Below, in pieces: positions 58,188 to 64,000 of a stretch of 64,000 nucleotides of DNA. The position numbers and the translations under genes are program-made. The stretch is from the NCBI RefSeq assembly GCF_005406125.1, contig NZ_BIXZ01000001.1:1116001-1180000 (forward strand), given 5' to 3'. Each line of letters opens with the position of its first letter. Positions within the stretch are counted from its first letter, which is position 1. This stretch comes from Haloarcula mannanilytica (GTDB taxonomy: Archaea > Halobacteriota > Halobacteria > Halobacteriales > Haloarculaceae). A model generated the notes under the pieces. That model made no database searches and had not been told where the DNA came from. It worked only from the letters and a program-made list of their open reading frames with translations.

Positions 58188-58526
58188 CTACGCGTCACCT
58201 CCCTGCTGACGGTCCCATTCGAACTCGTGGTCGAGCGACGCGTCGGGATCGGCGAGCTTGGCGGCGAGATTCTCGTCAGGGTAGTCGTGGTCGCCGAAAA
58301 TCTCGGTGTCGGCGTCGTCGCCGGTATCGATGCTCCGGTGGAGCTTCGTGCCGTTCTTCGTGGTGTAGAGGAACGTCTCGATGTCTTTTGCGTCGACCGA
58401 GTCCCAGCCGTTGGGGAAACACTGCTGACAGAGGGCGAAGCCGTCGACGCGTGAGGAGTCGACGCCCATCAGCTGCCAGCGACCTTTGGTCAGACACGGT
58501 GTTTCCCGCGTCGCCTCCGGCGTCAT
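58188..58526 (-). CDS. Hypothetical protein (112 aa)
   Basis: 112 residues from ATG 58526, which overlaps the upstream stop (ATGA). LCQQCFPNGWDSVDAKDIETFLYTTKNGTKLHRSIDTGDD contains a single CxxC and a region resembling small haloarchaeal phage proteins. The function is unknown. Confidence 0.55.
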   Translation of the reverse strand: MTPEATRETPCLTKGRWQLMGVDSSRVDGFALCQQCFPNGWDSVDAKDIETFLYTTKNGTKLHRSIDTGDDADTEIFGDHDYPDENLAAKLADPDASLDHEFEWDRQQGGDA

Positions 58527-58636
58527 GGCCGACACCTCCTGCCATCGTCGGTGGCTGGACAGCGCTGGTCGCGGTCCTCGATGAACTCCCCGCAGATATC
58601 GCAGATGAGCCGCTCGTTGGGAGACGAGAGACTCAC
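58523..58636 (-). CDS. Small zinc-finger protein (37 aa)
   Basis: 37 residues from GTG 58636: SLSSPNERLICDICGEFI then DRDQRCPATDDGRRCRP, four cysteines in a small zinc site. AGGAGG at 58645-58650 on the minus strand is a strong ribosome binding site eight bases from the start. First gene of the right-end operon. Confidence 0.55.
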   Translation of the reverse strand: MSLSSPNERLICDICGEFIEDRDQRCPATDDGRRCRP

Positions 58637-58690
58637 GCAGACCGCCTCCTAAACCGGCGGCTAAGTGTCAGAGAAACCCGGAAAAAGGGT

Positions 58691-58698
58691 TTATAGGT
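58691..58698 (-). promoter_or_regulatory. Promoter of the right-end operon, abutting the tRNA
   Basis: CTATAAAC on the minus strand lies directly after the 3' end of tRNA-Pro and about 55 bases before the first GTG. The same stretch continues as CCCTTTTTCC, whose T-run can terminate the tRNA transcript. Tail of the tRNA and head of the element operon thus share a few bases. Confidence 0.5.
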
Positions 58699-58700
58699 AG

Positions 58701-58723
58701 TGGGCCGGCGCGAATTCGAATCG
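58701..58723 (+). repeat. Right attachment site (attR) in tRNA-Pro
   Basis: TGGGCCGGCGCGA (58701-58713) is identical to the left copy at 21552, and similarity continues through ATTCGAATCG of the T-arm. Direct repeats with one copy inside a tRNA 3' end define the limits of the element. Confidence 0.85.
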
Positions 58724-58773
58724 CGGTTACGGCCACCCGAAGGCCGAAGGATACCAGGCTACCCCACCGGCCC
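58701..58773 (-). tRNA. tRNA-Pro (anticodon CGG)
   Basis: 73 bases. Acceptor stem GGGCCGG/CCGGCCC, discriminator A, anticodon stem CGGCC/GGCCG around loop TTCGGGT, giving anticodon CGG (codon CCG), and T-arm CGCGA-TTCGAAT-TCGCG. No intron. It is the integration target of the element; its 3' end is the right attachment site, so the element supplied the present 3' end while keeping the gene intact. Confidence 0.95.
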
Positions 58774-58968
58774 GTGCGATAGCAACCGGATAGAAGACAG
58801 GGTCGGTTTTAACGGTTGCGAAACGGCGAGAAGTGGAGTGGTTTCACTGTGGGTCGTGCCTGTGTTGGGAACCACACTGGATCCATGAGAGCCGACACGG
58901 CACAAGAACAACACGTAACTGAACAGAAGATTGATTACACGCCGTGGTTACTCACTATCTGAGTAACT

Positions 58969-60141
58969 ATGACGATCCTCATCACTGGTGGCGACGGCTA
59001 CGTCGGGTGGCCGGCCGCACTGCGAATCGCGGACCGGACGGACGACCGAGTGCTGCTTGTCGATAACTTCGGCCGACGAGAGTGGGTCGAGGATGTCGGC
59101 GCGACGAGCGCGACACCGGTTGCCAGCATCGACGAGCGCCTCGACGCGGCCCGCGAAGTCCACGGGCTGACGAACCTCTCCTTTGTCGAGGGAGATCTGG
59201 CCGAGAAGTCCTTCGTCGACGAACTGCTGGCGGTCCACGAACCCGAAGTCGTCGTCCACACGGCCGCACAGCCGTCCGCGCCGTACTCACAGATCAACGG
59301 CGAACGGGCGAACTACACACAGCACAACAACCTCCAGGCGACGCGGAATCTGCTGTGGGGGCTTGAGGAACACGACCTCACCGACACCCATTTCGTCGAG
59401 ACGACGACGACGGGCATCTACGGCGCGCCGGAGTTCCCGATTCCGGAGGGCGGTGCGACGATGGAGAACCAGGGCGAGCGCGACGACGTACCGTTCCCCA
59501 ACATGGGCGGGAGCTGGTATCACGCGACGAAGGGCTTCGACGCACAGAACATGCGACTGGCCCACACGCAGTTCGACATCCCGATTTCGGACGTGCGAAC
59601 AGCCATCGTCTACGGGACCGAGACAGAGGAAACCCGGGCTGACGACCGGCTCAAGACCCGCTTCGACTTCGATTACTACTTTGGAACGGTGACCCACCGC
59701 TTCTGTGCGCAGGCCGTCGCGGGCTACCCCGTCACCGTCTACGGCAAGGGCGAGCAGCGCAAGCCGTTCATTTCTCTTGAGGACGCCGTCGAGGGGCTGG
59801 CCGAAGTGGCGCTGACCGACCCCGACGAGCGCTCCGAGGGGCTGACCGTGTACAATCAGGTCACGCGTGCCATCAGCATCGTCGAAATCGCCGAAACGAT
59901 TGCAGATGTGGGCAGCGAGTACGATCTCGACGTAGCCGTCGAACACTTCGAGAACCCGCGGGACGAGGACGAGACCCACAAGATGGAGATCGAGAACGAC
60001 CGCTACGCGGACCTCATCGGCGCCCAGTCCCAGTCCTTCGAGGACGGTGTCGATGACATCTTCGAGACGCTGACCCGCTACGCCGACACTATCGAGGCCC
60101 ACGAGGACCGGTTCCTGCCGGGCGTCCTGAGCGAGGACTGA
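58969..60141 (+). CDS. UDP-sulfoquinovose synthase-like SDR
   Basis: 390 residues, extended SDR. Rossmann motif GGDGYVGWPAA at the N-terminus (TILITGGDGYVG), HTAAQPSAPYS, the catalytic TTTTGIYG and YHATKG (YxxxK), and KPFISLEDAVEGL. These details fit the SQD1 family, which makes UDP-sulfoquinovose from UDP-glucose and sulfite. Haloarchaea use sulfated or sulfoquinovose-type sugars in N-glycans, and an oligosaccharyltransferase gene follows, so a role in S-layer glycosylation is likely. Confidence 0.78.
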   Translation: MTILITGGDGYVGWPAALRIADRTDDRVLLVDNFGRREWVEDVGATSATPVASIDERLDAAREVHGLTNLSFVEGDLAEKSFVDELLAVHEPEVVVHTAAQPSAPYSQINGERANYTQHNNLQATRNLLWGLEEHDLTDTHFVETTTTGIYGAPEFPIPEGGATMENQGERDDVPFPNMGGSWYHATKGFDAQNMRLAHTQFDIPISDVRTAIVYGTETEETRADDRLKTRFDFDYYFGTVTHRFCAQAVAGYPVTVYGKGEQRKPFISLEDAVEGLAEVALTDPDERSEGLTVYNQVTRAISIVEIAETIADVGSEYDLDVAVEHFENPRDEDETHKMEIENDRYADLIGAQSQSFEDGVDDIFETLTRYADTIEAHEDRFLPGVLSED

Positions 60142-60143
60142 CG

Positions 60144-61076
60144 ATGGACGTGCTGGTCACCGGGGCCTGTGGCTACATCGGCAGCGCCTTGGTCCCGCTG
60201 CTGCGGGACGACGACCGGGTGGACAGCGTTGTTGTCTTCGACGATCTCTCCTCGGGATCGCCGCGGGCGCTGCTGGGGACGCTTGGCGACGGCTTCAAAT
60301 TCCGCCGGGGCGATGTCCGCGAGTACGGCGACGTGGAGAGTGCCATGCGCGGTGTCGACCGCGTCATCCACCTCGCGGCTATCACCGGTGCGTCGAGCAC
60401 CCACGAGCGCCGGGAGGAGACGTTCGCCATCAACTACGACGGCACCGAGAACGTCCTGACCGCGGCCGGTAAACTCGGCGTCGATCACGTCGTCTTCGCC
60501 TCCTCGTGTAACGTCTACGGTCGCGCGACCAGCACTGACATCGACGAGACGGTCGACCCGGACCCTATCAACCCCTACGCGGAGACGAAACTGGAGTCCG
60601 AGACACTGCTCCGGGAGTACTGCGAGGAGTTCGACATGACCGGCACCGCCCTGCGGATGGCCACCAACTTCGGCCATTCGCCGGGCATCCGGTTCAACCT
60701 CGTCGTGAACTACTTCGTGTTCCGCGCGCTCACCGACCGCCCGCTCACCGTCTACGGCGACGGCTCGAACTGGCGGCCGTTCATCCACGTCCGGGACGCC
60801 GCCCGTGCCTACGCCGAAGCCGCGTGCGACCCCGAATCCTGGGACGAACCTGTGTACAACGTCGGATCGATGGAGTCGAACTACCAGATTTCCGAAATCG
60901 CCGATATTGTCGCCGACGAGGTTGCCCCGGTCGACGTGACCTATCTCGAAGACGAACATCCCGGCCCGTCGTATCACGTCAACTTCGACCGACTGAGTGG
61001 GACCGGCTTCGAACCATCGTGGACGCTTCGGGAGGGCGTCCGCGACCTCGCGGAGAAATTCACCACCAATGTCTGA
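60144..61076 (+). CDS. Nucleotide-sugar epimerase/dehydratase (SDR)
   Basis: 310 residues. Rossmann motif GACGYIGSALV, catalytic SSCNVYG and NPYAETK (YxxxK), and the sugar-binding WRPFIHVRDAARAY. The exact substrate is unknown. Two bases after the SQD1-like gene; its stop overlaps the start of the next SDR gene by eight bases. Confidence 0.82.
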   Translation: MDVLVTGACGYIGSALVPLLRDDDRVDSVVVFDDLSSGSPRALLGTLGDGFKFRRGDVREYGDVESAMRGVDRVIHLAAITGASSTHERREETFAINYDGTENVLTAAGKLGVDHVVFASSCNVYGRATSTDIDETVDPDPINPYAETKLESETLLREYCEEFDMTGTALRMATNFGHSPGIRFNLVVNYFVFRALTDRPLTVYGDGSNWRPFIHVRDAARAYAEAACDPESWDEPVYNVGSMESNYQISEIADIVADEVAPVDVTYLEDEHPGPSYHVNFDRLSGTGFEPSWTLREGVRDLAEKFTTNV

Positions 61077-62064
61077 TTCAGAACCCACGAGCGAACCGCC
61101 CCACGTCGCCGTCACCGGCGCTGCGGGCTACATCGGCAGTCGCGTCATCTACGAGCTACAGCAGGCCCACCCCGACTGGGAGATCACCGCCATCGACAAC
61201 TTCTATCTCGGTACCGTGCAGTCCGTCGGCGATGTCGACATCGAACACGTCGATATCCGGAATCGAGACCGACTTGAAACAGCACTGGACGGGGCCGACC
61301 TCGTGATGCACCTCGCCGCGGTCTCGGGTGTCGACGACTGTGAGGAAAACCAGGATCTGGCCTACGAGGTCAACGTCCAGGGAACTGACAACGTCGCCTG
61401 GTTCTGTCGCAAAACCGGTGCAGCGCTGATATTCCCGTTCTCGATGGCTGTCATCGGCGACCCGACGGAGTTCCCAATCACCGTCGACCACCCGCGGGAC
61501 CCGCTGAACTGGTACGGCCGGACGAAACTGCTCAACGAGCGCGCCATCGAAACGTACGCGGAAGGTGCGTTCCCGGCCCACCAGTTCATGATCTCGAACC
61601 TCTACGGCAGCCACGAACTCAACGGCCAGACCGTCTCGAAAGGGACCGTCATCAACTTCTTCGTGAACCGGGCGCTCGCCGGCGAGACGCTGACCGTTTA
61701 CGAACCAGGCACGCAGTCCCGGAACTTCATCCACGTCAAAGACGTGGCCCGGGCCTACGTCAATAGTAGTGAGCGACTACTGGAACAGCTAGACCGCGGC
61801 GAGACCGGCGTCGAAAAATACGAGATCGCCAGCGACGAGGACCCGAGCGTCCACACCGTCGCCGAACTCGTCAGGGACATCGCGGCCGATATCGCCGATA
61901 TCAACGTCGACGTGGAACTGGTCGAGAACCCACGCGGCGACGACGAGACGCTCGTCGATTCGTTCCCAGTCGATACCGGCCGAACGAACGACGTACTCGG
62001 CTGGCATCCGGAGCACGACGTGGAATCCGCGATCCGATCGGCACTAGAGTCGGCGAACGCGTAG
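61069..62064 (+). CDS. Nucleotide-sugar epimerase/dehydratase (SDR)
   Basis: 331 residues. GAAGYIGSRVIYEL, HLAAVSGVDDC, catalytic LNWYGRTKLLNE (YxxxK) and SRNFIHVKDVARAY. Third SDR in a row and clearly a paralogue of the second. ATG at 61069 overlaps the end of the preceding gene. Confidence 0.82.
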   Translation: MSDSEPTSEPPHVAVTGAAGYIGSRVIYELQQAHPDWEITAIDNFYLGTVQSVGDVDIEHVDIRNRDRLETALDGADLVMHLAAVSGVDDCEENQDLAYEVNVQGTDNVAWFCRKTGAALIFPFSMAVIGDPTEFPITVDHPRDPLNWYGRTKLLNERAIETYAEGAFPAHQFMISNLYGSHELNGQTVSKGTVINFFVNRALAGETLTVYEPGTQSRNFIHVKDVARAYVNSSERLLEQLDRGETGVEKYEIASDEDPSVHTVAELVRDIAADIADINVDVELVENPRGDDETLVDSFPVDTGRTNDVLGWHPEHDVESAIRSALESANA

Positions 62065-62113
62065 GACATCGAGTCCCGATGGATTTATTCGCCAGACCGG
62101 AAAGAGAGAACAC

Positions 62114-64000
62114 ATGAGCGATACGCCCGGGGCGGGAGCGGTGCTCGATGACCGGCCCGAGCTGCGATCCGCAACAGAGGCGGTGTTAGCCGTCGACGAC
62201 GCGCAGGACGGCTGGACGTTCGACGATATCCCCCTCGATTCGGGCCAGTTCGGCGAACTCGTCTCAGCGGGTATCGTCGAGAAAGACGGTGACGAGTATC
62301 GCGTCGCCGATCCCGACGCTGTGCGGGCCGCTCTCGACGGCGAAACAGTTGACACCACAGAGGGCGGGCGCAGTGTGTCCCTCGCGAGCGCTCTGGACTT
62401 CGATCTCGATGGACGCGCTACGGGCATGCTCGCCGCCGCACTGGCCGTCGTGTTCCTCGCCCGAACGTACGCCATCGGATCGGTCTACCGCGGCGGCGAC
62501 ATCGTCCTCTCGAGCAACGACCCCTACTACTACCGGTACCACGTCGAACAGATCGCGGCGAGTGCCGGCAACGCTGCCGACCTCGGGGCGCTATCCGTAC
62601 TTCCAAGTGGTGTGATCAACGGCGAGCCGCTGATGGTCGCTACGCTCTGGTGGGTCGCCAGTCTTCTCGGCGGGAGCAAGGAGATGATCGGCCACGTGCT
62701 CGCGTGGTATCCGGTCGTGTCGGCGCTGGTTACAGCCGTCTTGCTCTATCTGCTTGCGGTTCGAGTGTCCAACGACCGCCGGATCGGCCTCGCGTCGGTC
62801 CTCTTTCTGGCGATCATTCCCGGCCACGCCTTCCGGACGAGCCTGGGCTTTGCGGACCACCACGCCTTCGACTATCCCTGGCTGGTACTTACCGCACTGG
62901 CACTCGTGGTCGCGCTGACAGCAGTTTCAGACAGGACATCGCTCCGACGACCGCTGCCCTGGTTCGGCGCGGTCGGCATCGCCGCCGGCATTGCCGGGCA
63001 GGTCCTCGCGTGGGAGGCCGGGCCGCTGCTCGTCCTTCCGGTCGGACTGGTCGTCCTGGGACAGACACTCCTCGATGTCGCTTCCGACCGGTCGTCGGTG
63101 GTCACGAACGCGCCAGTGCTTGCCGGTGTCAGTCTCGGCGCGATACTCGCCGGGAGTGTCCACGCTGTCGTCGGCTGGCAGACCGCACTCGTCGCTGGCA
63201 CGCCGGCGATACTAACCGTCGGCACAATCGTCGTTATCGCAACAGCGGAAGCGGCCAGGCGCGTCGGTGGGACAGTCAGGCAACTGGCTACAGTCGATGT
63301 CGGGCTTGGCGTCGTTGGCCTTCTCGTCTTCCGCTTTGGTTTCACGGAGCAGTGGGGAACATTCAGTAGCCGGCTCGACACGCTGTTTCGCTCCGACGCT
63401 ATCGCCGAGACGTACGGTCTGTTCAATACCGACAGCTTTGGCTTCCTGCTCCTGCTCGGTCTGGCGCTGCTCCTAGCACTCCCCGCGATGGCGTGGGGTA
63501 TCGACCTCGCTCGCAGCGACCGAAGCGGGTGGCTCGTCGCCAGTAGCTACGCCTGGGTGCTGTTCGCACTGGCCGTCATCCAGGTCCGCTTCGTCGGCGA
63601 ACTGGCCCCGTTCCTCGCGCTGTTTGCCGGCCTCGCCTTCGTCTGGGCCGCCTCATGGGTCGACATCGCCAGACCAGTACTGACAACCAGTGACGGCGAC
63701 CTCCGGGACGCGCTCGTTCCGGATACCCGCGCACTCGGGTCACTGTTCGTACTGTTTCTCCTGTTCGGTGCCCTGGGAATGGTTCAGGTCCCGGTAAAGA
63801 CGAGCCAGGTGATTACCGATGATGGGGCGTACGATGCAGCGACGGCAATTGAAGCCGACGCCGCTGAGCGCGGCCTCGAATACCCCGAAAACTACGTCCT
63901 CAGCCAGTGGGGACAGAGCCGGATGTACAATTACTTCGTCAACGGCGAGTCAGAGAGTTACGGCTACGCCCAGCAGACGTACGAACCATTCGTCTCGGTA
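62114..64000 (+). CDS. aglB: Oligosaccharyltransferase AglB-like, 3' end beyond window
   Basis: Open to the window end (629 codons seen). Transfers lipid-linked glycans to Asn of surface proteins. After about 100 soluble residues it has many hydrophobic segments; SNDPYYYRYHVEQI (about 134-147) is the first acidic loop motif and GFADHHAFD (about 244) the second metal-binding loop. The STT3 signature WWDYG is not found at its expected place; the sequence reads LSQWGQSRMYNYF (about 595-607). Either the family member is divergent or it is a paralogue with altered acceptor recognition. It directly follows three sugar-modifying genes. Confidence 0.75.
   Translation, partial: MSDTPGAGAVLDDRPELRSATEAVLAVDDAQDGWTFDDIPLDSGQFGELVSAGIVEKDGDEYRVADPDAVRAALDGETVDTTEGGRSVSLASALDFDLDGRATGMLAAALAVVFLARTYAIGSVYRGGDIVLSSNDPYYYRYHVEQIAASAGNAADLGALSVLPSGVINGEPLMVATLWWVASLLGGSKEMIGHVLAWYPVVSALVTAVLLYLLAVRVSNDRRIGLASVLFLAIIPGHAFRTSLGFADHHAFDYPWLVLTALALVVALTAVSDRTSLRRPLPWFGAVGIAAGIAGQVLAWEAGPLLVLPVGLVVLGQTLLDVASDRSSVVTNAPVLAGVSLGAILAGSVHAVVGWQTALVAGTPAILTVGTIVVIATAEAARRVGGTVRQLATVDVGLGVVGLLVFRFGFTEQWGTFSSRLDTLFRSDAIAETYGLFNTDSFGFLLLLGLALLLALPAMAWGIDLARSDRSGWLVASSYAWVLFALAVIQVRFVGELAPFLALFAGLAFVWAASWVDIARPVLTTSDGDLRDALVPDTRALGSLFVLFLLFGALGMVQVPVKTSQVITDDGAYDAATAIEADAAERGLEYPENYVLSQWGQSRMYNYFVNGESESYGYAQQTYEPFVSV

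Larger units (their letters stand above)
21552..58713. mobile_element. Integrated element in tRNA-Pro, about 37.2 kb
   Basis: Bounded by TGGGCCGGCGCGA at 21552-21564 and at 58701-58713. The right copy is the 3' end of an intact tRNA-Pro gene; the left copy continues with degraded T-arm sequence. An integrase gene lies 60 bp inside the left boundary. Between the boundaries are replication genes (orc1, polB), methylases, a toxin-antitoxin pair, an IS, a recombinase with cassette-like sites and a 13-kb membrane-protein operon. None of these is a housekeeping gene. Integration at the 3' end of a tRNA that is restored on insertion is the classical archaeal and bacterial pattern. Confidence 0.88.

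Noticed and set aside
21552-58713. Tailed provirus
   Set aside because: No terminase, portal, HK97-type capsid, tail or lysis genes recognised; membrane proteins dominate.

Overview
The window is GC-rich DNA of a halophilic archaeon (class Halobacteria), probably Haloarcula-like. The proteins are very acidic, many genes look leaderless with a TATA element about 25 bases before the start codon, and the window holds archaea-only genes: the archaeosine enzymes TgtA, ArcS and RaSEA, TrmY, an AglB oligosaccharyltransferase and Orc1/Cdc6. The genus is inferred; nothing in the window fixes it.

Layout. 1-21.45 kb is ordinary chromosome: lipid and membrane enzymes, purine genes (purU, purS, purQ), a tungstate-type ABC transporter with a ModE-like regulator (tupABC), the archaeosine tRNA-modification genes, a nudix hydrolase, a lipoprotein gene cut by an in-frame amber codon, and trmY. 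21,552-58,713 (about 37 kb) is an integrated element. It is bounded by a 13-bp perfect repeat (23 bp imperfect) of the 3' end of a tRNA-Pro(CGG) gene; the intact tRNA is at 58,701-58,773 and a decayed copy of its 3' end is at 21,552, beside an integrase gene. From about 58.97 kb to the end the chromosome resumes with an N-glycosylation type cluster: three sugar-nucleotide epimerase/dehydratase genes and a partial aglB.

The element has five blocks. (a) Left: integrase, zinc-ribbon proteins, a winged-helix regulator and a HicBA toxin-antitoxin pair. (b) Replication and maintenance, minus strand: family B DNA polymerase, a RecA/RadA-fold protein without a visible P-loop, a Dam-type adenine methylase and Orc1, with four GTGGGCGAA repeats at the orc1 3' end. 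(c) An AT-rich pocket (about 33-37.5 kb) beside an intact IS5-type insertion sequence. It holds a two-gene operon ending in a PIN-type nuclease and two membrane-protein genes. Three related palindromic sites separate these genes, and the array leads up to a catalytic-domain-only tyrosine recombinase. This resembles an integron cassette array and is the most unexpected pattern in the window. (d) A plus-strand operon (40.6-53.6 kb) with overlapping start and stop codons: two exported surface proteins (one about 1,200 residues with DxDGDG-type repeats), seven or more small multi-spanning membrane proteins, a P-loop ATPase and small zinc-ribbon proteins. It looks like a membrane particle, vesicle or DNA-transfer machine. 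(e) Right end, minus strand: zinc-ribbon proteins, a PD-(D/E)XK-like nuclease next to a cytosine-5 methyltransferase, and a large winged-helix protein. The promoter of this operon abuts the tRNA.

I see no terminase, portal, HK97-type capsid or tail genes, so this is not a tailed provirus. Gene content and order recall pleolipoviruses and the vesicle-forming plasmid pR1SE in kind, but homology to either cannot be tested from the sequence alone.
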